Source of the DNA: Paludibacteraceae bacterium
GTDB lineage: Bacteria; Bacteroidota; Bacteroidia; Bacteroidales; Paludibacteraceae
Assembly: GCA_017394705.1 (NCBI GenBank)
Contig: JAFPXH010000005.1
Location: forward strand, 186,001-250,000
Length of the DNA: 64,000 nucleotides
Direction of reading: 5' to 3'
The position numbers and the translations under genes are program-made. Each line of letters begins with the position of its first letter. Within the stretch, counting starts at the first letter, position 1. Of the stretch, positions 18,701 through 26,515 are shown piece after piece. The notes beneath the pieces are model-generated. The model saw nothing but the letters and a program-made list of their open reading frames with translations, was not told where the DNA came from and did not search any database.

Positions 18701-18776
18701 CTTTACCCTTCCGCTGACCGTGACTATTCTTCCGGTTGTGTATTGGAAGGTATATCAACATAAAGACCCTAAATGA
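15705..18776 (+). CDS. RND family efflux pump, inner-membrane permease
   Basis: The protein of about 1023 residues is an AcrB-type trimeric pump driven by H+. TM1 is GIVIALFLLLMGFGIWSLPQ, and the TM4 proton-relay pair is kept in GMIVDDSVIVIDG. Two large periplasmic loops and 12 helices are visible. GTG 15705 is preferred because GTGA overlaps the adaptor stop, matching the coupling used by the next two genes. A TTG 15 bp upstream is possible. The pair with the adaptor and TolC makes a complete tripartite pump. The substrate is unknown. Confidence 0.92.
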   Translation: MKVRAHIEGAMRQHGIVIALFLLLMGFGIWSLPQLNKDEFPQFTIRQGIVAAIYPGATAQEVEEQVTIPLEDYINSFEEVDKEQTYSISEDGIVYVYVMIRTTVRDNAGAWTKIRAGLPLLQKTSLPTGVLQTVVVDDFGNTSSLLIAVESDQRSPRELEQFAKQVCTRLRTIPEMGKLRIMGQQTEEIAITIDPEYVSMYGINPSSIQAQMALQGLRTIGGKSESDGALQVEIPYQSEYEMQEQIVWADPSTGALIRLKDIATIERRYQKPDKYVEHEGASCLILNLEMVPGNNIVAFGAEVDKQLAESSKLLPPDIQFHRITDQPKVVNDSVVSFLRDIVISILVVIAVMLLLFPLRTALVAATGLPVCTAICIGMMYITGIELNTVTLAALIFVLGMIVDDSVIVIDGYTNLLERRHSRWYSAVVSTSLLFVPMSLATCAISGMFFPMTRIITGPLGEFVQLFPWAVLFALGASIFYASWVTPYLSFRFIKHSDGDLNLFERAQNKFFTRLQNAYKRLLQHCFDHPAFVWTLLVCSLGIGLFLMTRLNLQLLPKAEREFFAVEIHLREGATLAQSASVADSLASILRADPRVQSITTFVGQSSPRFHATYTPQMPHTNYAQLIVNTASGKATSQILNEYSARYENYFPNAYARFKQLDYQAVKNPLEVRVQGENWDEMEVYADSIMRFMVQQPELQWVHCDYDNMAASSRIILKPDEATRLGLTETMLSLYLRQATHGATITTLYEGSYGVPVVLYTAGMDTMNAEQLGAIQVPTAIPSVWVPLRQVANIEPAWHHTSIERRNAVRTITIGADLRGSTSSVDAERKVRKWVKQNIKELPEGVSIKYGGLSAINGMIVPQILWSVVAALAVMLVLLLYHFGKIGLALLALSSASLCLFGAMLGLWIFQLDISITAVLGTVSLIGIIVRNAIMMYEYAEDSRKYKQMTYRDAAFHAGLRRMRPVFLTSATTALGVLPMILAHTSLWMPMGVVICFGTIFTLPLTVTILPVVYWKVYQHKDPK

Positions 18777-20119
18777 AAAAACGATTATACATAGTATGTC
18801 TTGCCTTGTGTATAACGGCTGCTCTCTCGGCGCAAGGTCTGACACTCGACTCATGCCTGGCGCTGGCACGGCAGAATAATCCCTCGCTGCGCAAGTCGGA
18901 ACTGGGTGTCAAACGGGCGGAAGAAGTCAAAGCGCAAGCCTTTACGAAATATTTCCCGCAAATACAAGGAACGGCTTTCGGATTCCATGCGCTACACCCG
19001 ATTATCGAAGTCGGCATTGATGACATAGGCAACGCGCATGTACGCGACCTGCTGACGACGCTATACGGCAACTACGGTGCGGCACTTGGACTGGACAATA
19101 CTATCAATCTGTTTGAACACGGATATATGGTGGGCGTGACGGCTGTTCAGCCGGTTTTCATGGGCGGTAAGATAGTTGCCGGAAACCAATTAGCAAAAGT
19201 AGGTGTCGAGGCTGCCAAACTGCAGGCAGGTATCGCGCAGCGCGAGCAGTTGGAGCAGGTGGAACAGAGTTATTGGCTCGTGTATAGTCTGCAACGCAAG
19301 CAAGAGATTATTGACGTCGCCAATCAATTGACAGACACCGCTTATCAGATTGTGGAGGCGGCGGTAGAAGCAGGCTTGGCTTTGCGTTCCGACCTTATGC
19401 AGGTTCAGATGCGCCGCGATGAGATAGAGCGGAGACAATTGCAGTTGACTAACGGCCTCACGCTGGCCAAACGTGCGCTGGCTTTGAGTATAGGTCTTCC
19501 GGAGAATGAACTGCCGGAACTGGCGGCGCCCTTGTTGGACGACGAACAGATTCTCCCTTCCGACACATTAGCGCAGACGGATGAACACCGCTTATTGGAA
19601 TTGCAGATTAAAGCGGCAGAACTGGAACGGCGCATGGCTTTAGCGGACGCCTTGCCGCAACTTGCTATAGGCGCTAATTACTCGTACAGCAACTGGCAGA
19701 CCAATCTGTTGCGGAATGGTTTGGGAAACAAGACCGGTAACGGCGCACTTTTTGTGACGCTTAATGTGCCGCTGACGGGGTGGTGGGAGATTGGCCATAA
19801 ACTCAAAGAAAAACAATATGCCATCGAGCAGGCGAGAATAGATGCGGATTATTTAGGCGCACAACTGAACCTGCGGACGCGACAGGCATACGACAGGATG
19901 ATTGAAGCCGCGGCACTGCTACAGCTCCAACAACGTATGTTAGAGCACGCACAAGAGGCATATACCCAGGCGCAAACAAACTATGAGGCCGGAATGAGTA
20001 CGATTACCGACCTGCTGCAAGCGCAGACGACCTTCACACAAGCGCAAGTGGATTTGTCGGACGCGCAAATAGCCTATAAGGTACAGAGCAAACGCTATAA
20101 AGATTTGATTGCACAGTGA
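18773..20119 (+). CDS. TolC-type outer-membrane efflux protein
   Basis: The 448-residue protein has a signal peptide (MKKRLYIVCLALCITAALSAQ) and two internally repeated OEP domains with long coiled coils (LTLDSCLALARQNNPSLRKS at the start, then YTQAQTNYEAGMSTITDLLQ near the end). It forms the exit duct of the RND system. Its ATG overlaps the pump stop as ATGA, and its TGA overlaps the next start as GTGA. Confidence 0.93.
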   Translation: MKKRLYIVCLALCITAALSAQGLTLDSCLALARQNNPSLRKSELGVKRAEEVKAQAFTKYFPQIQGTAFGFHALHPIIEVGIDDIGNAHVRDLLTTLYGNYGAALGLDNTINLFEHGYMVGVTAVQPVFMGGKIVAGNQLAKVGVEAAKLQAGIAQREQLEQVEQSYWLVYSLQRKQEIIDVANQLTDTAYQIVEAAVEAGLALRSDLMQVQMRRDEIERRQLQLTNGLTLAKRALALSIGLPENELPELAAPLLDDEQILPSDTLAQTDEHRLLELQIKAAELERRMALADALPQLAIGANYSYSNWQTNLLRNGLGNKTGNGALFVTLNVPLTGWWEIGHKLKEKQYAIEQARIDADYLGAQLNLRTRQAYDRMIEAAALLQLQQRMLEHAQEAYTQAQTNYEAGMSTITDLLQAQTTFTQAQVDLSDAQIAYKVQSKRYKDLIAQ

Positions 20120-20691
20120 GAGTGAGCATCTTTGATCATATGGAGCAATGCACGGATGAGGAAGTGCAACGTATGCTACCTCTTGTTTCTGCGCAGCGGC
20201 GCGAACAAGCACTACGATTCAAGCACACACTCGGGCAGTTCTGCTGCCTCAAATCCTGGCTCATGTTGGATGCAATGCATATTGGAGAGATGGAGTTCTT
20301 GTATAACGAACATGGAAAACCCTATATAGAGGGAGGACCTTTCTTCTCCATCAGTCACTGCAAAGAAGCGATAGCTGTCGCCATGGATGACCAACCTGTT
20401 GGCATTGACGTTGAAGCTATCCGTAATGTGGAGCAAGACCTCATTCTTCGTACGATGAATAAAGAAGAACAACAACAGATACATAGCAATCGGGATTTTA
20501 CACGCCTTTGGACACAGAAAGAAGCCATCCTTAAGATGGAAGGAACAGGAATAACTTCTTTTGAACAATTACAAGGGCTCTCTATCTCGGACTATCGCAT
20601 TCAAACTATCGAAAAAGAGAAATATATATATACTATCGCATATGGAAAATTACATTGTATCGGCGCGCAAGTACCGTCCGCAAACCTTTGA
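20116..20691 (+). CDS. 4'-phosphopantetheinyl transferase (Sfp type)
   Basis: The 191-residue protein transfers phosphopantetheine from CoA to a carrier-protein serine. The family motifs are present: FFSISHC, GIDVEAI (Mg2+-binding Asp and Glu) and LWTQKEAILKMEGTGI (the WxxKEA motif). It starts at GTG 20116, overlapping the tolC stop by 4 bp. No carrier protein or synthase is in the window, so it may serve fatty-acid ACP or a pathway elsewhere. The last 50 bp overlap the dnaX start. Confidence 0.88.
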   Translation: MRVSIFDHMEQCTDEEVQRMLPLVSAQRREQALRFKHTLGQFCCLKSWLMLDAMHIGEMEFLYNEHGKPYIEGGPFFSISHCKEAIAVAMDDQPVGIDVEAIRNVEQDLILRTMNKEEQQQIHSNRDFTRLWTQKEAILKMEGTGITSFEQLQGLSISDYRIQTIEKEKYIYTIAYGKLHCIGAQVPSANL

Positions 20692-22354
20692 GTCAGTGGT
20701 GGGTCAACAAGCGCTGACTCAAACCCTGCAGAACGCCATTCGTCAGAACCACCTGGCGCATGCCTATTTGTTCTGCGGACCGCGTGGAGTGGGGAAAACG
20801 ACCTGCGCACGCATCTTTGCCAAGACGATTAACTGCCTTAATCCGCAGAACGGACATGATGCATGCAATGAGTGCGAGTCGTGTAAAGCATTCAATGAGC
20901 AGCGTTCGTTTAATATCCATGAATTGGATGCCGCCAGTAATAACTCGGTGGAGGATATCCGTTCGCTTATCGACCAAGTGCGTATCCCGCCGCAGATTGG
21001 CAAGTACTCCGTCTATATCATCGACGAGGTGCATATGCTCTCTGCCGGGGCGTTCAACGCATTGCTCAAAACGCTTGAGGAACCGCCTTCATATGCCATT
21101 TTTATACTTGCTACCACAGAGAAGCACAAAGTGCTTCCTACTATTCTCAGCCGCTGCCAGGTATATGATTTCAATCGTATAACGGTGCCGGATATCATCG
21201 CATATCTGCAATCGGTGGCAGCCAAAGAAGGTGTGAAAGTGAGTGAGGAGGCGCTGAATGTAGTGGCGCAGAAGGCAGACGGAGGAATGCGCGACGCACT
21301 CTCTATCTTTGACCAATTAGTAGCTTTCTGCGGCAATGAGATTACGTATGAGCGCACGATTGGAGTACTCAATGTACTGAGTGCCGACTATTATTTCTCG
21401 TTGGTGAACCATGCGCTACGCCATGATGTGCCACAGGCGTTGTTGCTCTTCAATGAAGTGCTTAACCATGGTTTCGATGCCGGACATTTTATCACGGGTT
21501 TGGCCCAACACTTACGCGATGTGCTGGTCAGCAAGGACCCCCAGACTCTTCCGCTGCTGGAGACCGGCGAGGCGATGAAACAGCGTTATGCCGAGCAGGC
21601 AAGGCTCTGTGCGCCGATGTGGATTTTCCATGCGCTCGATATACTCAATACCTGTGATATCAATTACCGCACAGCGCGGAACAAGCGGCTGACGGTCGAA
21701 CTGTCACTCGTCAAACTATGCCAATTGGGTGTAGCCCAAACGGTTCCTCCCGTTTCGCAGGCTCCTAAACAGACAGAGCCTGTTCCCTTTGCACAACCGG
21801 CAAATCCCACACAGGTACAGCCGGCCAAGCCGGCTGAGCCCGTCTCCACAACTCCGGATGCCAAGCCTGCTAAGCCTGCCGAGCCATCTAACCTCCCTAA
21901 GATTCCCAAAGTCAGTATTGGTCTGGGAATAAAGAAACAGGAGGAACAAAAGGCATCCACACAACCAACCGCTACTCCTCCACAGGAGGAGTCTAATTCC
22001 CCTTTTACGTCAGGCCAACTTAGAGACGCGTGGGTTGGTCTTGCTCAATCCTACGAGGAACCGCGTCTGAAACAGTTAATAGAACTATATACACCGCGGT
22101 TGATGGACGGAGCGGTGGCTGAGATATCCATGCCTAATCCATGGCAACTGAAGGAAATGCGTAAAGTGCTGCCGGATATCGTGCAAACGCTACGCAAACA
22201 GCTCCATAACAACCATCTGGAGATTCAATTAAACCTCGCGGAGTATAAGCGTGAACAGTTAGCCTTTACAGCGGAGGAGAAATACAAACTCATGGTGGAA
22301 TATAACCCTGTTATGGCGGAACTCAAAGAACGTCTGGATCTTCAAATAGACTAA
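20642..22354 (+). CDS. dnaX: DNA polymerase III subunit gamma/tau
   Basis: The 570-residue clamp-loader ATPase has Walker A GPRGVGKTT, a four-cysteine zinc module (CLNPQNGHDACNECESC), Walker B VYIIDEVHML, sensor 1 ATTEKHKVLPTILSRC, domain III, a Pro/Ala/Lys-rich linker (residues about 385-430), and a C-terminal tau-like domain. ATG 20642 (MENYIVSARKYRPQTFESVVG) is the conserved start, although it lies 50 bp inside the preceding gene. The stop TAA shares one base with the ATG of the next gene. Confidence 0.95.
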   Translation: MENYIVSARKYRPQTFESVVGQQALTQTLQNAIRQNHLAHAYLFCGPRGVGKTTCARIFAKTINCLNPQNGHDACNECESCKAFNEQRSFNIHELDAASNNSVEDIRSLIDQVRIPPQIGKYSVYIIDEVHMLSAGAFNALLKTLEEPPSYAIFILATTEKHKVLPTILSRCQVYDFNRITVPDIIAYLQSVAAKEGVKVSEEALNVVAQKADGGMRDALSIFDQLVAFCGNEITYERTIGVLNVLSADYYFSLVNHALRHDVPQALLLFNEVLNHGFDAGHFITGLAQHLRDVLVSKDPQTLPLLETGEAMKQRYAEQARLCAPMWIFHALDILNTCDINYRTARNKRLTVELSLVKLCQLGVAQTVPPVSQAPKQTEPVPFAQPANPTQVQPAKPAEPVSTTPDAKPAKPAEPSNLPKIPKVSIGLGIKKQEEQKASTQPTATPPQEESNSPFTSGQLRDAWVGLAQSYEEPRLKQLIELYTPRLMDGAVAEISMPNPWQLKEMRKVLPDIVQTLRKQLHNNHLEIQLNLAEYKREQLAFTAEEKYKLMVEYNPVMAELKERLDLQID

Positions 22355-24081
22355 TGGCTGACCTCTTGAAATATCTGCCTACTACGCGCAAAGAGATGGA
22401 GTTGCGTGGTTGGGATGAAGTGGACATCGTCTTCTTCACCGGCGACGCATATATTGACCATCCCTCTTTCGGCGCTGCTGTTCTTGGGCGCGTACTCGAA
22501 GCTGCAGGTTATCGCGTAGCGATAGTACCTCAACCGGATTGGCATGGGGACTATAGAGATTTCAGGAAATTCGGTCGCCCGCGCCTTTATTTTGCGGTCT
22601 CTGCGGGGTCGATGGACTCAATGGTCAATCATTACACAGCGGCTAAGAGAAAGCGTTCAGACGACGCTTATACGCCGGAGGGAAGGGCAGGGATGCGACC
22701 GGACTACTGCACCATTACCTATTGCCGCATTCTCAAGAGTCTGTATCCGGATGTGCCGATTATCATTGGAGGCATAGAGGCGTCGATGCGGCGCCTGACG
22801 CATTATGACTACTGGCAGGACAAACTCATGCCGTCTATCCTTGTCGATAGCGGAGCAGATCTGCTGGTGTACGGCATGGGCGAACAAGCGATGACAGAGA
22901 TAGCCAATCGTCTTTCGACTTTCAACTTTCCACTTTCAACTTTCAACTTTCCACTTTCAACTCTCCATACCATTCCGCAGACTGCTTTTCTGACGAGCGA
23001 TAAGAACGAACTGCCTCCGGATGCTATTCGTCTGGCGAGTCACGAGGAGGCGCTGAAGGATAAACGCAAACACGCGGAGAATTTCCGTCTCATAGAGGTG
23101 GAGTCGAATAAGATTTATCAGCAGCCTATTGTACAGCAGGTGGGGCAGCGCTATGTGGTGGTCAATCCGTCTTATCCGCCGCTCACTACCGAGCAGTTGG
23201 ACGCTATTTACGATTTGCCGTACCGGTACACGCCGCACCCTAAATACAAAGATAAGCATATACCTGCTTATGAAATGATTAAATGGTCGGTGTGCGTGCA
23301 TCGCGGCTGTTTCGGAGGCTGCGCTTTCTGCACTATCTCGGCGCATCAGGGCAAGCAGATAGTCTCTCGCTCCAAGGCCTCTATTCTGCGTCAGATAGAG
23401 AGGCTGAGCCATCTTCCGGATTGGCATGGAGTGTTGTCCGACATCGGTGGACCATCGGCGAATATGTACGGAATGCACGGCAAAGACCGTGCGCTCTGCG
23501 AACAATGCGCTCGCGCCTCATGCCTGCAACCCGCTATCTGTAAGAACCTCAATCAGGATTTTGGCCCGATTATTGATCTGTATCAAACGGTGGACCGGTT
23601 GCCGTATGTGAAGCATGCTTTCGTCGGTTCAGGCATCCGATATGATTTGATGAGCGAGGCGTATGCGCGCCAACTCATTACCCGGCATGTCTCCGGACGA
23701 CTCAAAGTAGCACCGGAACATTGCTCGGAGACAGTGCTGAAAATCATGCGTAAGCCGAGTTGGACGCATTATTTGCGATTCCGGGACCTCTTCCTGCATA
23801 TCAATAAAGAGGCGGGGCTTAACCAGCAACTCATCCCGTATTTTATCTCCTCGCACCCGGGATGCACCAAGCGCGACATGCAGCAGTTGGCGGAAGAGAC
23901 CAAGCGCATGCATTACCGCCCGGAACAAGTGCAGGACTTCACGCCAACGCCCATGACGCTTTCCACAACGATGTTCTACACAGGCATCAATCCTTATACG
24001 CGCGAACCGATATATGTCGCACGCACGCCGGAGGAAAAGAAACAACAAAACAGCTATTTCTTCTGGTACAAAAATAAGTAA
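22354..24081 (+). CDS. YgiQ family radical SAM protein
   Basis: The 575-residue protein (UPF0313) begins MADLLKYLPTTRKEMELRGW and carries the B12-like N-terminal region (VFFTGDAYIDHPSFG), GGIEASMRRLTHYDYW, and the radical SAM cluster CFGGCAFC near residue 319. The reaction is not established for this family. Residues about 187-205 are a repeat of the seven-residue unit STFNFPL, encoded by a 7-bp period DNA repeat (nucleotides about 22908-22966) inserted in frame between conserved parts. The ATG overlaps the dnaX stop by one base. Confidence 0.9.
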   Translation: MADLLKYLPTTRKEMELRGWDEVDIVFFTGDAYIDHPSFGAAVLGRVLEAAGYRVAIVPQPDWHGDYRDFRKFGRPRLYFAVSAGSMDSMVNHYTAAKRKRSDDAYTPEGRAGMRPDYCTITYCRILKSLYPDVPIIIGGIEASMRRLTHYDYWQDKLMPSILVDSGADLLVYGMGEQAMTEIANRLSTFNFPLSTFNFPLSTLHTIPQTAFLTSDKNELPPDAIRLASHEEALKDKRKHAENFRLIEVESNKIYQQPIVQQVGQRYVVVNPSYPPLTTEQLDAIYDLPYRYTPHPKYKDKHIPAYEMIKWSVCVHRGCFGGCAFCTISAHQGKQIVSRSKASILRQIERLSHLPDWHGVLSDIGGPSANMYGMHGKDRALCEQCARASCLQPAICKNLNQDFGPIIDLYQTVDRLPYVKHAFVGSGIRYDLMSEAYARQLITRHVSGRLKVAPEHCSETVLKIMRKPSWTHYLRFRDLFLHINKEAGLNQQLIPYFISSHPGCTKRDMQQLAEETKRMHYRPEQVQDFTPTPMTLSTTMFYTGINPYTREPIYVARTPEEKKQQNSYFFWYKNK

Positions 24082-24145
24082 ATGTGAAAATAAGTAAATG
24101 AGAAAATAAGAAAATAAATAAATGAGTAAATAAGTAAATAGCATT
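24082..24145. repeat. Short-period AAATAAGT/AAATGAGA spacer
   Basis: The junction between the YgiQ-type gene and the M23 peptidase is filled by imperfect 8-10 bp units of AAATAAGTAAATGAG. It is one of the gene-junction simple repeats of this genome. Similar spacers lie at 25118-25150, 26478-26512, 28073-28100, 28926-28958, 55248-55288, 57651-57684 and 60059-60105. Confidence 0.8.
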
Positions 24146-25117
24146 ATGGCAAATAACAAGAAATATCGCATCAATCCTGAAACGCTTCAATTAGAGCGCA
24201 TTGAGCACGGCGTACGTTATTGGTTACGCCGCTCCGGAGGCTACCTCATCGGAGGTATATGTCTTGGTATCATCTTTTTCCTTATCTTCCTCTATTTCTT
24301 TCCCTCGCCGCGTGAGGCCTCGCTCATGCAGTATAACCGTAACCTCACGGCGCAACTCAATATGATGGATAAGCAGGTGGACCAGATGCAGATTGTTATC
24401 GAGGACCTCTCCCAGCGTGATGACAATCTCTATCGGGCTATTCTTGGAGCCGAACCTATTCCGCTCAGCTCGCGCATGGGCGCCACGCAGCAAATCTCTT
24501 ATTATGACTCGCTCGCGCACATGACCAATACGCAGTTAGCCGCAGATATACAGCGAAAGGTGGACATATTGGAGAAAGAACTCTATGTGCAGGCACGCTC
24601 GTACGACGAGATACTTGAACTGGCGAAGAAGCAAGAGGTGCGCATGGAGAATATACCGGCCATTCAACCCGTGCTCAATAAGAATCTCAAGCATATGGCT
24701 TCCGGTTACGGATGGCGTATCGATCCGGTGTATCATATTCGGCGTTTCCATGAGGGCATGGATTTCTCCGCACCTACGGGTACGGATATTTTTGCTACCG
24801 GAAATGGAACTGTTACTTATGCCGGCTGGCGGCAAGGTTATGGTGAGACCATAGAGATTGACCATGGTTTCAACTATGCCACGCGCTATGCCCATTGCTC
24901 GAAGATTTTCGTTCGGGTGGGGCAGAAAGTCAAACGGGGAGATGTAATCGGTTTGGTTGGAAATACCGGCAAATCTACCGGACCGCATGTGCATTATGAG
25001 GTCCATTATCAAGGACGACCGATAGACCCGAGGAATTTCTATTTCTACGACCTCAGTCCGGAGGATTATGACAAGATGGTGCAACTATCCTCCAATATGG
25101 GCAACATGATGGATTAA
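24146..25117 (+). CDS. M23 family peptidoglycan endopeptidase (membrane anchored)
   Basis: The 323-residue protein has a short cytoplasmic N-terminus, one membrane helix (GGICLGIIFFLIFLYFF, residues about 36-52), a coiled-coil periplasmic stalk and a C-terminal LytM domain. Zinc ligands are seen in FHEGMDF near residue 200 and in GPHVHYEV near residue 281. It probably cuts peptide cross-bridges during cell-wall growth or activates other hydrolases. The N-terminal start NNKKYRINPETLQLERIEHG is common in Bacteroidales homologues. Confidence 0.9.
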   Translation: MANNKKYRINPETLQLERIEHGVRYWLRRSGGYLIGGICLGIIFFLIFLYFFPSPREASLMQYNRNLTAQLNMMDKQVDQMQIVIEDLSQRDDNLYRAILGAEPIPLSSRMGATQQISYYDSLAHMTNTQLAADIQRKVDILEKELYVQARSYDEILELAKKQEVRMENIPAIQPVLNKNLKHMASGYGWRIDPVYHIRRFHEGMDFSAPTGTDIFATGNGTVTYAGWRQGYGETIEIDHGFNYATRYAHCSKIFVRVGQKVKRGDVIGLVGNTGKSTGPHVHYEVHYQGRPIDPRNFYFYDLSPEDYDKMVQLSSNMGNMMD

Positions 25118-25151
25118 AATCCAAATGGCAAATGGCAAATGGCAAATAATC

Positions 25152-25850
25152 TTATCCTAACCGCGATATGCGTTCTAATTCTTTCTCTTTGATAATTTGT
25201 ATTCGCCGTCCGTCGATGGTGATGAGTCCTTCTTGCGCAAACTGACTGAGCGTGCGAATAGCATTGCTCGTAGTCATGTTACTCATGTTCGCCAGGTCTT
25301 CGCGCGGCAACAACATGGCTAAGGTCTGACCGTCGGCATCGTAGCCGTAGTTCTTCAGTAGCAGGAGTAGGGACTCTGCCAAGCGCCCGCGAATATGTTT
25401 CTGCGTCAGGTTAACTGTCTGTATCTCCGATATAGCCAAGTCCTTGGCCATCGTCAGCATCACGCCGTAGCAGAACGCACCGTTGGCACGGATTAAGCGG
25501 TTAAAGCACTCCCGGTCGATGCGATAGACATCACTGGCTTCAAAAGCGCTGGCACTCGCGTTATACGGCTCACACGCTATGCACGCACGGTAACCGAAGA
25601 TGTCATAGGGCTTGAGCAAACGGATAATCTGCTGACGCTGACCGATGCCCTCTTTGTAGATACGCACTTTGCCCTTCAGCAGCATCCACATATACTGCGA
25701 CTCATCGCCTTCACTGTGGATATGCTCGTTCTTCGCGAAATGAACCAACTCTATATGGTTCGTCAGATCGCGTCGTTCTTCACCGGTCAAGTTAGCCCAT
25801 AAATCGCTTAACTCCCATATCGGCGCATACACTTCATCTTTACGTTTCAT
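25152..25850 (-). CDS. Crp/Fnr family transcriptional regulator
   Basis: The 232-residue protein has a cyclic-nucleotide-like beta-roll (residues about 20-130, FAKNEHIHSEGDESQYMWML and LLKGKVRIYKEG) and a C-terminal HTH_Crp domain (LAMLLPREDLANMSNMTTSN, AIRTLSQFAQEGLI). Such regulators respond to oxygen, NO, redox or nucleotides. There is no N-terminal Fnr-type cysteine cluster, although CIACEPYN contains two cysteines. It is divergent from the methylmalonyl-CoA operon and is a candidate regulator of it. Confidence 0.88.
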   Translation of the reverse strand: MKRKDEVYAPIWELSDLWANLTGEERRDLTNHIELVHFAKNEHIHSEGDESQYMWMLLKGKVRIYKEGIGQRQQIIRLLKPYDIFGYRACIACEPYNASASAFEASDVYRIDRECFNRLIRANGAFCYGVMLTMAKDLAISEIQTVNLTQKHIRGRLAESLLLLLKNYGYDADGQTLAMLLPREDLANMSNMTTSNAIRTLSQFAQEGLITIDGRRIQIIKEKELERISRLG

Positions 25851-25875
25851 GATGCAGAAAACTCAAATGTGGCTG

Positions 25876-25906
25876 CAAAGATACTACATTTTTCTGACAT
25901 ATGCAA
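25876..25906 (-). promoter_or_regulatory. Promoter of the Crp/Fnr-type gene
   Basis: The minus strand has TTG (25906-25904), 20 bp and TATCTTTG (25883-25876), a perfect Bacteroidota promoter. Confidence 0.8.
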
Positions 25907-25942
25907 ATTTAATATGTTTTTTAACATATTTTGATGAAATAT

Positions 25943-25973
25943 TTGTATATATGAAAAAAAAGTATTACCTTTG
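25943..25973 (+). promoter_or_regulatory. Promoter of the methylmalonyl-CoA decarboxylase operon
   Basis: TTG at 25943-25945, 20 bp, then TACCTTTG at 25966-25973. The leader to the ATG at 26064 is about 85 nt and contains two AAAAAATAACACAATAA units. Confidence 0.8.
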
Positions 25974-26063
25974 CAGCGGCAAAGGTGTGGGCCTTGCATG
26001 AAAGAAGATTATTGACAAAAAAATAACACAATAAAAAAATAACACAATAAATAACTGTATTAT

Positions 26064-26477
26064 ATGAAACCAACTCACATTGAGCATTTGGGTATCGCAG
26101 TACCCAGTTTGGAAGAGGCAATGCCTTTCTTCGAGTTTTTAACCGGTGGTAAATGCTATAGCATTGAAGAAGTAGCGGACCAGAAAGTACGTACCGCCTT
26201 CTTCAAAGTAGGCGAGGTGAAGATTGAGCTTCTGGAGCCGACATGCGAGGAGTCTACCATCGCTAAGTTCATTGAGAAAAACGGCGGTCGCGGCGGCGTT
26301 CACCACGTGGCATTCAACGTAGAGAACGTAGCTGATTGTCTGGCCGAGTGCGAGGCAGCGGGCATCCAGCTCATCGACAAAGCTCCGCGCAAAGGCGCAG
26401 AGAACCTGATGATTGCATTCCTGCACCCGAAGAGCACCAAGGGCGTGCTGACCGAGCTCTGCCAACAGCCGAAATAA
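26064..26477 (+). CDS. mce: Methylmalonyl-CoA epimerase
   Basis: The 137-residue vicinal-oxygen-chelate enzyme interconverts (S)- and (R)-methylmalonyl-CoA. Metal ligands are visible in IEHLGIAV (His near residue 7), GGVHHVAFNV (His) and LTELCQ (Glu near the end). It is the first gene of the propionate operon and supplies the isomer used by the decarboxylase encoded next. Confidence 0.92.
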   Translation: MKPTHIEHLGIAVPSLEEAMPFFEFLTGGKCYSIEEVADQKVRTAFFKVGEVKIELLEPTCEESTIAKFIEKNGGRGGVHHVAFNVENVADCLAECEAAGIQLIDKAPRKGAENLMIAFLHPKSTKGVLTELCQQPK

Positions 26478-26515
26478 ATGACCAAATTGTAAATGACAAA
26501 ATAGTAAATGTCTTT

